Source: Trichobilharzia szidati (Eukaryota; Platyhelminthes; Trematoda; Strigeidida; Schistosomatidae). Taken from it: 64,000 nt of DNA. Every line of letters starts with the position of its first letter. Position 1 is the first letter of the stretch. The translations under genes were made by a program, and so were the position numbers. Below, in pieces: positions 10,101 to 22,100 of the stretch. Location of the stretch: contig OX235271.1 in assembly GCA_944472155.2 (NCBI GenBank), forward strand, positions 79,468,256 to 79,532,255, in the 5' to 3' direction. Under the pieces are notes generated by a model. It had not been told where the DNA came from, did no database searches, and was given only the letters and a program-made list of their open reading frames with translations.

Positions 10101-13100
10101 CGGGTTCCACTCGAGCGTTGACCTGACGCGCGATGTCACCCAGTGGCCTCCTCAGTGATTGTCCCATCCATCTCCACATTCTCCTGCACATTTGTTGGGC
10201 GATTGGTTCTTGTTTTGTTTGTTCCCATAGTTTCTTGTTTGTGGTTCTTTCCGGCCATCTGATCTTCAGTATAGAGCCAGCGAAGACAGTTGTTGATAAA
10301 GGTCTGCAACAGGCTGTTGGAAATATTCTTTGTGACCCGCCAACTTTCTGATCCGTATAGAAGAACTGACTGACTTGACGTTTGTATTGAAAATCCGAAT
10401 TTTGTTGTTGATGCTGAGTGACGAAGATTTCGAGATTGATTTCAGGTTGATGAATGTGTTTCTCACCTTCCCGATTCTCGATTTGACATCCTCGTCCGTT
10501 CCTCCTGTATTTGAGACAATGCTCCCTAGATAAGTGAATGAGGTAACCTCTTTCAAATCCCTCCCGTTGATGGTGATTGGCGCTGGATATTGCTGCTGTT
10601 GTTGTTGTTGGTTGGTTATTTTCAAATAAATACCTGTAGTTCATGTTAATTTACCTGCCATGCATGCGCTCTGGGATCGATTGTCGGGACACCGAGTGTG
10701 AGGCTAACAACGCCAACCAGTTAAAACAAAAATGCAAACGCTACTTTACCTTCAAAGCTTAAAGCTTGAATCCCTATGTTCCACTGAGAACGCAAACGTA
10801 CGCATAAAGGTTACTTTGCAGATAATTCAATGAGATCAAGGATACTTATGTTTACATTTCACTTTAAAATACTGACTACCTATACATTAGAGGAACTATA
10901 TATAGTCCATGGATTTCTTTTGTTATTCCCTGAATTGGAAAGTTAATATTTGATTCCCTAATTCTGTGGCATTTTCTAATCCATTTTAAAATATATCTGG
11001 GAAATAAAGAATAACCGATATATATGACACATAAACTACAGAATCTGAATCGAATGTTGAGTAAATTTAAACGTCTGTCATAAGCTGAATGACTTATAAA
11101 AATGGTTTGCTTGAATTCCAACTTGAAATCCTGATATAAGGAATAAACCAGCCTAAGCCAGGGGACACATTTTACAGATGATATTAAATGGTAGTTATAT
11201 ATATGATGGAGAAGATTTGTAGCTCAGGTGGATGATTTTGATGTGGTTGTGTTCTCTGAGTTGGCTGGATGGTTTATTTGCGAAGCTTTCATCACCCTAC
11301 TAGGTGACATCTTCAGCGCATACTTCAATTTGAAGTGAGATTTTAGATTTCTCCACGAGTTAATTAGTCATCTCTCCTAGTAACCTTGAACGTGATTGGT
11401 TGTTTTTGTGTGTTTTCACACCATCTAAGCTACTTTTATTGGAAGTGATTGTTTCTTTGACTTGGACTTTGACCCTCTGTGTGTGAGGTTTCCTTCTTAT
11501 CAGTTGATAAATTTTGTCAGTCTCGATGTGTCTATTGATTGATAATTCACTAGAATACCAGGCTTCTAAGAATTCTCTAGCATTCTTGGTGATTCCTCTG
11601 TCTAATATTCGAACGTTGGTTGTCTCAGTCGAACTGATGTCCGTGGTTGTCTGTATGTAGTGATATGAGGGAGTGGATGTCATGTCTTCTGACGGCTAGC
11701 TTATGTTCATGGATTCGAAGATGAAGAGGACGTCCACTTTGGCCAATGTAGTGTTTTTCGCACTTGTTACAATCTATTTTGTAGATGATTTTAGTTTTAT
11801 CTTCTTTCGTTGTTGAGTCTTTTGGTTGACATAGAACTGAGTGAAGTGATTTTGTTGGTTTGTGTGCGACGTCAATTCCTGAAGGTTTGACGAGTCTTGC
11901 AGTGATTTCTGATATATCCTTTTTATATGACAGGGCCACCTTCTTTGTGCTTTCCTTGGGGCCTTTGATTTGATAGGTTGGCTTGGGGGTAGATGTCTTT
12001 TGATGCAATTCCGTGGATATCCGAGGTCACCGGGAGAGATGATCAATAAACTCGTGGAGAAATCTAAAAGCTCACTTCAAATTGAAGTATGCGCTGAAGA
12101 TGTCACCTAGTAGGGTGATGAAAGCTTCGCAAATTAACTATCCAGCTCAGAGAACACAACCACATCAAAATGGTAGTTATGTTGTTTCGAAAATTTCTAG
12201 AAGTCGGAAGTTAATAACAACTGATTTCTGATTCCGTGTAAGAAAAGTCGCCTGCTTGATCCGGTAAAGTGATGTTTCTGAATTCAGCATCTCCTTTGGT
12301 CGTGGAATATGCGAATATATACAAATCTGCTACTCTACGCTAAAATGTGCTCATGAATACATACTGATTATATTTGAGACTTCACCATTGGACTGAGGGA
12401 TACTCTACTGTAGCTCGTTGTGTTTAACTTTTGTAGGCCAGAAATATCCAAACCTAAGTAGAGAACTATAACAACGGATTTATTAGGTCAACAGATTACA
12501 CTTCAGTGATTTATTTGGTTACGCAACCTAGTTATATGCTTAGCTCTAAAACGCTAAGACGTTTTAGGAATCTGGACGTTTATAAGTTAAAGAAAACCAA
12601 GATACTTGATTCCAGAACTAATTAACTAAAAACAACAACAACGCTTTGATTTACTTCATGAAAATTTAATCCTCATGAAAAATTGTGGAAACAGTCTCAA
12701 ATGATGATTTATGACGTCGAAAAAATGTTCCATTGTATCTTAAACTATAAATCCAACAGTAACCTACTGCCTGCTCAGTGATTCTGCTACACAAGGAATC
12801 CAGCATTAGTATTTCATCATATATTTTTAACAAGGCTGCAGGATTTACCTGCGTCCCCGGGTGGCACTCATAGCTAGCATCCATCATTTAAAACGCTCAA
12901 GCTTTATCGCCTTGACCATTGATACAAGAGTAGTTATCATTACCTGCACCTGATTTTGTCAGTAATATTTGGTTTGGCTTTCGCTAATGAGAATCCAGGG
13001 AACTGTAAGTTATACGGGTTGGTCAATATAGAACATTAGGCAGGAAGATTTGGAGATAGATTGGCCATACTCTGAGAAAACCATCAAGTGACATCACTAG

Positions 13101-16100
13101 ACAAGCCATCGCTCCAGTGGAACCTGGAAGGGAAGCGGCGAGTTGGACGTCAGTGCAAGGGTGACTTGGAGGAGGTGATGTGAAGAGGAGATGAAAATGT
13201 GTGGGCAGACTTGGAGCCAGGTGAAGACTCTAGCAGAGAACCGAACTCAATGGAGACGCACGGCTGAAGCCCTATGTTCCTCTAGGAATTAAAGGATACA
13301 ATAATAATAATATAGAACATTGCAAATGATTGTATCACTTCAGATTGCCTCATTTCAGAAGAACACGTGTAAAAAGACGAACAGATAATAAATGTTACTA
13401 AAAAAGAACAGTTATTACTATTATGAGAAAAGAGACAATAATTAAATGAAGATAAATAACAGTGTTCAGAATTTCGATAGTACATCTACTCAAGTATTAA
13501 CGTCTTTTTATGCCACTAAATGTGTACGTCATTGATTGTCAGTCACATGAGAGATCTGTGTTCTACCATCTCCAGCTGACGTACTCATTGAACTCATCTA
13601 GCCAGTGACGAACCCAGAAAAAAAGAAAGTTTGAACGTGAGGATAGTAATCCCATCCCATAAAAGAAATAACACCACCAATGGTGAAAATTCAAAGCTTG
13701 AAGTCTTAAGTTCTGCTCGGAATGCAAAAGATGGAAACATCTCCTCCCTTTGAGGTGTATGCTTTTTACACTGATGTAATCTTGGAAATAACAGCTTTCT
13801 AATGTAACACTTTTCTTATGGAATTTTCGACATATGTCTACTTTTGAAATGAAATATTTTCATAGAATACAGTCTTTTTGATGAATGTCCACTAAAATAC
13901 CTAAATCTAATTTCTTCTGACTTAAAGGAAATAAATCCGAGGGCTCAATTTTTTTCTGGTGGTGCAAGTCGTTTCGATGTTGACCAAGGATCACTTGGTA
14001 AGTGAATTATTTGTTTAAATAACTTTTAATTGTAGTCTGAGGTTGGTACTGAAATGTATATTCAAACTTCATTAGGTCATTCTTTGAACCATTTTTTTTA
14101 ATTTAAAGAGGTTGATATGAGGTTCTCTCCAAGACAAATTTATGTTAGTTACGCTGAATTTTAGACATTGTGCTGTTTCTCATGTGTCGGAATTAACCAG
14201 ATTCCGAGTAGGATTTTAATAAGAACTGAAAACGATAAGAGGACCACCTAGAAACTGCATTTGAGCACTGGACAGCTGTTTCTTCCTAATCTACGATTCT
14301 ACAGTAGTAAACAGGCGTCATCCAAGAGGTGATTAATCCCAGGACTTTCAGCTCACGACATGAACATGTTACTGTTCAGTTACTGGTACGCAATCTACCA
14401 GCCTCGTCGCTAAAGTCCACAAATTTCAGGTGATGGCATGCACGCTGCTCATACACTTTCACCTGAAATTTTCTATCTAAAATGTTTCCGAAGTTGACAA
14501 ATGAATCATTCTTGCATTTGTTAAAGTGGCTTAACCCTGCTATCTGGCAGTGAATACTACTTCAAACGGGTCATGCGTACACCCAGGGCTAAATTAAGCC
14601 ACCACTCAATGTGTATGAATAGAGCAATGGAAATACTCATCCAGTCTGATAAATCTTTTTTTCAAAAGTGTTCTGTAAAAGTATGTTTGGCTTTCTGTAA
14701 AACCACTTGTTTGTAATTCACTTGACAAATAAACAGAATGTTAGTGATCGTAAAGTCATTCAGATTTACTCGTCCATGCAGTCACACATATTTTACTTCG
14801 CCTTCAGTTATTATTATTACTATTACTTTTTACCAAAGAGATTCAGTTGCCTACGGCTTACCAACATTTAGAGTTAGAAAGAAGTCTTTTGTGTTAACTA
14901 TAAGAAGAATTCTAAATTTCACTACCTAAAATATCTAATTATACCAGGACAAAAATTACTGTGTACTTTACTAACAAATAAAGCCATAAAATTCTCAGTG
15001 TTTGGAATCCATCTATACTGCTTAACTAATCAATAGAAATTTGAAGAGTTCATTCTAGATCTTTAATTAGATAAAATCACTGAACAAAAAGAAAACAGGT
15101 TCATTTCTACTGATATAAGTATAAAACTTGGACACTGTGGTAGAGTATAACTCCATTATGGATAAGATTTTATTTTGATAAAGTCTCACAGTGTTATACA
15201 GTAATATTAACTGATGACGTTTCGAGCACAAACTATTGCTCATATGATATGATTATGAGCAATAGTTTGTGCTCGAAACGTCATCAGTTAATATAACTGT
15301 ACAACACTGTGTGATTTATCAAAATAAAATCTTATCCATAATGTAGGTTCATTTCCATATATACAGGACCAGTGGCTGATGTCACATGGAGATGAACCAG
15401 TGGCTTCATGGTCTCCCAGCTCACCTTGTTATTGGAAGATCCAGAGTTTAAACCCCAGTGGGTGCGTACTGATGAAGAGTCCTAAGGTAGAACAAAACAG
15501 CTGTCCAGTACTAATTAGTCTATTTTTCTATGGTTTAGTGGTCTAGGGGTATGATAGTCGTTTAGGGCACTAGTAGTGCTGAGTTCGAATCCCGGCTGAG
15601 CCTGTGCTTTGTGCGTCGGTGGTTCAGTAATGGAATACTTGCAAACCACACACGTGACCCGGGGTTTATTTTCCGGCCGACGCACTCTTAAACCTATCTT
15701 AGCCAGCAGTAAGATCAGTAAATAGGGAAGGGTGGGAGGCTAGCCACCTTATCCCTCAAAAAGACATCACTGTTATTAAAACTTCAAGACTCAAGCTTGA
15801 AGCTCTATATTCCACTCAGAACGCAAAGGAATAAAACAATTATAATAATAGATAAAAAAACGCAACCAAACAGATACTGTAGCCTATTTTGAAATTCTTC
15901 TACAGTGTACATCTGATATCTCTCTCATAAGTCAAACTGAGAACAGTTAAATCATGTGACGAACTAATTGATGTTCAGCCAGCTAGCTGGCCAGTGGTCT
16001 CTGAATCCCGATTTGAACCAATTGACAATATAATGTGGTGCAGCTGATTCTTGGGAAATTCAATCTGACTCTATGAAATAATAAAAATGAAACCTTAACA

Positions 16101-19100
16101 ACTTAATGATTTCATATGTTTATAAATTTCTTTAATTACAACCCAGGTGACTGTTGGCTACTTGCAGTAGTAGCCTCTATTGCAGGCTATCCACAACTTT
16201 TTGAGCATGTTGTACCTAAAGACCAAGTATTACAAGGACCTGATTACGTTGGTGTTGTACGTTTTCGATTTTGGAGATTTGGTCAATGGGTTGAAGTTCT
16301 TATCGATGATCGTCTTCCAGTTATTAGAGGACGTAATACATTGGCGTTTATGCATTCACATGATCCAACAGAATATTGGTCTGCTTTATTAGAAAAAGCT
16401 TATGCAAAGTAAGTCGGTTTCTGTTTTCCTGTTGGTTGATTGGATCGAAATATTCGGCCTCTTGTTGACATGTGGGCTTCTATTACGAAGGTTTTGATGA
16501 TGCCTTAGGATCAGCTGGAAGTAATTTGGGTGATGGTGACTAGCAGTGGAATCCAGGATGCGCATTTCCACCTATTTAATACTCGCCTAAGGCGGGGTTT
16601 TAGGTACTGAACTATACAAGTTAACTCTTGAATAGACCTAGAATCCTAATCTTCAAATAATGCGCTTCGGATTGGTGAACGGTCTCAGAAATAAAAGCAA
16701 TCCAATCTTTTAAATTCAATAATGTGACATATTGGTTAGCAAAAAGACTGAGAACTTCGTTTCATAATTGTCAATCACATCGTGACTATATAATGACACC
16801 TAAGCAACTAGTCCACCTGAATACATGCATCATTTCGACTGGTTTATCTAACATTACCTAAGAGGTTCACTTCATACACTGCAGTGTATTGTGTCAACAT
16901 TCAACAGATCCGCAAACTACAAAGTTGCAGTTTGTTTCTACGAATATCAGATTCCCTATAATACTGAATAGTATCTCCGATAGTGTTGAACGATTAAGAT
17001 TAATAGAGCATTGGTAGAAACGAACAACACTGTCAAAATTTATGCTTGAATCATGGAAACCATGTACACATTTCTGTAGCCTAATCTATGAGCCTTTTAC
17101 CCAAACATGCCGAAAGAAATAGAGGTAGACTGAACAAGCACTGAGGAGACCTCTGAGTAGCATCACACGCCAGACCCTTTAGTGGAAATCAAATAGGAAA
17201 CGACGAGTTGGGCATCTGAGAATGACACGGAAGATATCGTGTGAGCAGGTGATGACAGCTTATGAGCAATATATATCCAAGTAACCATTAATCCATTATT
17301 TTTTAAAATGGGAATCTGTTAGTCGACAAGATAACTTCATGTATAAATGCTGAAATATGTAAATTATATTTGCAAAAAGATTGATTTGTGGAAATCCATC
17401 TGAGCATTTCTTGATATTTTCTCAAAATAATTTCCATCCTTATTTTGAACACGAAATTTCGCTTTATCTTCTCGTGAAGTTCGCAGTTTTAAAATTATCC
17501 AGGGTAAATATTCTATAAGTGAGCAGGAGTTTGTGGCTTCATAATTCCAACTCAATGACCTTGTTGTAAGATTTGACGGCTTTGAAGTGATCCAGAATAC
17601 AACAGTAGTTGTAGACTTCCACGAAATTCTGAATAATACAACCCCGGTGGGTGCGTACTGATGAAGAGTCTCAAACTAGGTCGAAACAGCTGTCCAATTC
17701 TCCCAGGTTTCCTAATGTTTCTCTAACCGATATCAGCTCATGATGAAATCCCGTAACTAATCAACCAAATCCCTAGAAACCAATACTTGAACAACCCTAT
17801 ATTGATTTTTAGTGCGCAGAAAACCTCTAATTATTTACGACCTATGGTGAGAATTAGTTTCTTATAAGCCCTAATACTTAACTACTTTGTGTCAAAATGA
17901 ATTCGTGAGGAAGTAGATGATTTCATATATTATTGTTTCGAAATCATTTCACTTTTAAGCAAAAAAAGAAAAAGCTCAAGCCCCATTTACTTTTTCATAC
18001 CTTGAGTTCTGAGCTTGAAGTTTCCAGAAGTTTCATAAGCACTGGTGTTGCTTTCGTTAAGTGGAGTCACTCCCAACCATCCCTCTATTCCCAGCACACT
18101 ATTGGCAAGTGAACTAGGCGTGGCTTTGGAATGTTCCAGCCAGTAATCAAACTCACATCATGTGGACGGCTGGCTAGAATTCTGCAGCCAAACCACCATC
18201 ATACCAATACTTGTTGGCACTTTCTCTTCACTCACAAAAATGTGAACATTTGTCACTGACAGGTGTGCATAGGATGTACTTTTGTAATCCTCACCATGCT
18301 TCCTATGCATACGCCATCTCAAATAACACATTTACAGTGAATAATCATCACAAGTAAATCCCTGCCGTCTCTCATGTTCTCAGAGAATTGAAGTATGATT
18401 CACCGACCACTTATTATTCATCTGAATTTTTCTCATTGAAGTTAACGTTTACCTATAGCCAATGAATTAATGCAAATGAAGTGTCATTTCACTACAAGGA
18501 TGGTTCGTACGTCGGTGGCATAGCGGTTGGGATGCTCACCAAACATGCACATGGTCCGGGGTTCGATCCCCGGCCGACGCACTCCTTTACCTCGCTTAGC
18601 CAGTAATAGAACTGACAAAGAGGGAAGGCTGGGCATGAGGCTAGCAACCCCATCCTGTAAAAATAAACACTGATACAGAAACTTCAAGCCTCTGGCTTGA
18701 AACCCTATGTTCCACTGGGAACGTGAAGGAAAAAAACTAGGCTGGTTCTCAGACTCCATCACTGATTTATTTGAATCACTTTTGGCTGATTTCCATCAAC
18801 TTGTCAACAGTAATGATTTAAAGTAAAAAGAAGAGGGGCAAGTATTGTAGACTGGTATTTGCATTATATTCCTGATCTCCAGAGACTAAATACAATGACA
18901 TCAGTTAATCTTTAGTGATCATTCAACGTACTCATAGATTCCTAAACATGCTGTATTGTATTCAAAAGAACTACTTGGATATAAAAAGCAATTTCTTTTA
19001 AAAACATCCATCCATTGAAAACTACTCATTATAACTTTATTTTTCAACTTAAGATTGAACGGTTGTTATGCTCATCTAACTGGAGGATCACAAAGTGAAG

Positions 19101-22100
19101 CTATGGAAGATTTAACTGGTGGTATTTGTCAATCAATTGAAGTCAAAGAAATTGAACATCCAGCAGAACTTTTAAATCAGTTGAAGTTTTATAGTCAAAG
19201 ATGTTGTCTTATGGGTTGCAGCATTGATGTAAGTTGCATTCTCTAGTGTAACTTTTGTTTACCCAATGGCGTACAATATCTGTTAAGTCGAAATGATTAA
19301 CTAAAACAATTGGCCGGTGTCAGTTAGCCCATTAGAAAACAAATAACATCCAATATATCGGTGTACAACCATGCACAGTTGAAAAATAGACTGCGAAACC
19401 TGAGAACTAATTCAACAGGGTTCAGGAGCTGTTATCGCTAGAGAGCAGCTGCAATAAGCTAATGATATCAAATAATTGTCAGCCATCATGAAGAACTAAT
19501 CCCATTTCAAGGATTATAACTTCTTACTAGACCGTTTTTAAACAGCTGTAAAAAAAGATTCAAATCGAGAGTATTAAAGCTACTCTTTGTTGGTTTTGAT
19601 GTGGTTGTGTTCTCTGAGCTGGATAGTTAATTTGCGCAAATTAACACAACCACATCAAAATCATCCACCTGAGCTACAAATCTTCTCCATCATGTCTAAC
19701 TCTCTTAGTTGGGTTAACAGGAAAATTAGTTAATTTGTTTCACAAATAAAACAGTCGACCAGAATGTTTTTCCACAGTTTTTCCTTTTTTTCTCACCAAA
19801 CTGTAAACAATCTGGCTGATAACACCTTGGCTACAACTAAACTTCCCTAATAAACGTCAGTCATGTATACAGAATAACAGATAGTCTCAAATCTTCTGGC
19901 TTTTATTTTGCAATCTAATCATGAAATGAGCTATTACACAGTCAACTTTTTTTATTCTCTTTCTCCTTCAGTCAACTGTTATGGAACAAAAGATGGATAA
20001 TGGACTTATTGGAGGTCATGCATACAGTATAACAGGTGTTTATCCCGTAAGTATCACGATATGTACAGCTTCTTGTATTATCTAACCCTGGTGATGTAAT
20101 GTTCACTAAACTCCCGAGATTGCATCACAATTTGTTACTTCATTTGGAATGTAGAATACAGAGAAATCTAGTGGTTGATAGCCTCATGATAACCAATATA
20201 CATGTATTTTTTGTTTATGCTGATTAGGATCTTAATTTCATTCTTTAATAAAGGCCAATTATCTTGACTAGTTAAAGAACAAAATTCACATTTTCAGCAT
20301 TAATTTTAATTCACCTGTTCTATGTGGCTCAAAAATATTTTCAATAGGTTGCAGACTTTTATCAACAGAGCTGCCTTCGCTCTATATTAAAGATCAAACG
20401 ACCAGAAAGGATTAACTACAAAAAACTCTGGGAACAAACCAATCAATTTAATTTTTGCTCAACAAATATGAAGAAGAAAATGGAAGTGGATAGGACACAT
20501 GCTGAAGAGGTCACTGAATGACATAGCATGCCAGACCATCGCTCGAGTGGAATCCGAATGAGAAATGACGAGTGGGTCGTCCGAGGATGATATGGAGGAG
20601 ATCATGCAAGGAAGAGATGAGAGAATATGAGCAGTCGTGAGACGATCTAAAGACGACCGCAGAGAATAGGATAAGGTGTAGATGAGCTGTTAAAGCCATA
20701 TGCTGTACTCCGTTACCAAGGGAATAACAATAAATATCAAAACAGTTAAACTAACGAGGGAATGATCAATTTAAGGCTATCATTCTTAATCTGATATGAC
20801 TACAGGTGGTTATTAACGATATGAGTACAACCAGCGGATACTCATTAAATGGCATGAGTTGACAGAAGCTTGAATTCACGGGTCATGGAAGTCGAACCCA
20901 GTGGCCATATGGTCAGTGGACTGTTTTCTTCTTCGGGTGCCTGAACCAGAAAATGCATCCTTGTTGTGATATGACGAATCACACAGAACAACTGCTTGAG
21001 TCAGGTAGTACGCGGTCTGCTTGAAGTTGTTTCTAGAGCTGTGGTCATATTAAGATCACACCGCTGCCTGCCTACTACTGCAAGGTTAGTCGGGGTGAAC
21101 AATCTTTGGGTTCAACCTCTTCTAACCCAACTTCTCATCGGAATGGGGAAGGAGCCTAGCTGGTTAGCCAGTCATATGAAGTAAATACTCTATTTCTGTT
21201 ACATCCCTTTTCGCTGACAGTGCGACTTTGCTAATGCACCATAAACACTATGATGGTAATTGCTTTTAGTTCAACAGTTATCCAAACGGCCTTTCTAGTA
21301 TGGTTGGACCTGCAGGAAAATTACTGGTTGTAATAAAGCGATCATTATTAGTTCCAGCCAGTGTAGCCCACTGGGTCACTGAGATATATACTAATCCCAC
21401 TAATATGTCATAGTAGCAATTATCGGTTAGGTCTCCACTCTAATAGGCTTCTATCAAACATGGATTCTTTAAAAACTAATATGGTAGTTAAGATGATACT
21501 GCAGTGTCATTCACTTGTCTTGTATTCAACATTCTGAATAAATATTAATGCAGAAAGGTGATTTCAGTTAATTACCAAAATACCATCACTTCTAGTTCTA
21601 GTAATACGTGACTAAACTCCAGTTCTCACTCCATTATAAATCTGATAATGTTTCAGAATATAGTCCAATTATTATTTACTACATTTCGATAGTCATCTTA
21701 TTGATCTTCATGTATTCATTTTGTTGTGAAGAGCTCTTTAAATACCTACACTTATTATTATTATTTTTATTATTATCATGAGTGTTATTATTATTGTTAT
21801 TCAAGAAAGACTTCATTGATTCTGAACTTTGGCTTACACTTTCAGTAAAATTGTACACACGAAGTTTAAGTGAATTTTAGGTCAAATCTAAATTAACAAA
21901 AATCCAGTGCCAAAGTACTCACCACTTGATTATTTTTAAATCTATAAATTTCATGTTGTCCTTAAACCTTATACATTTTAACTGCCTTAAATACATACTT
22001 CTGTTCAACATTATGTATCGCTGATACATCATAAGCCAAACTACTGAATGTAACATTCATAATAGTCTTGAACAGTATTGCTACATGTCGGATATAAGTT

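Noticed and set aside
10048..10644. 198-codon open frame on the - strand
   Set aside because: It is a second frame of the RTE-like fragment, crossing a frameshift of the true RT frame; not a separate gene.
16389..16571. Open frame opposite the catalytic-Cys exon
   Set aside because: Shadow of the calpain exon and its intron start.
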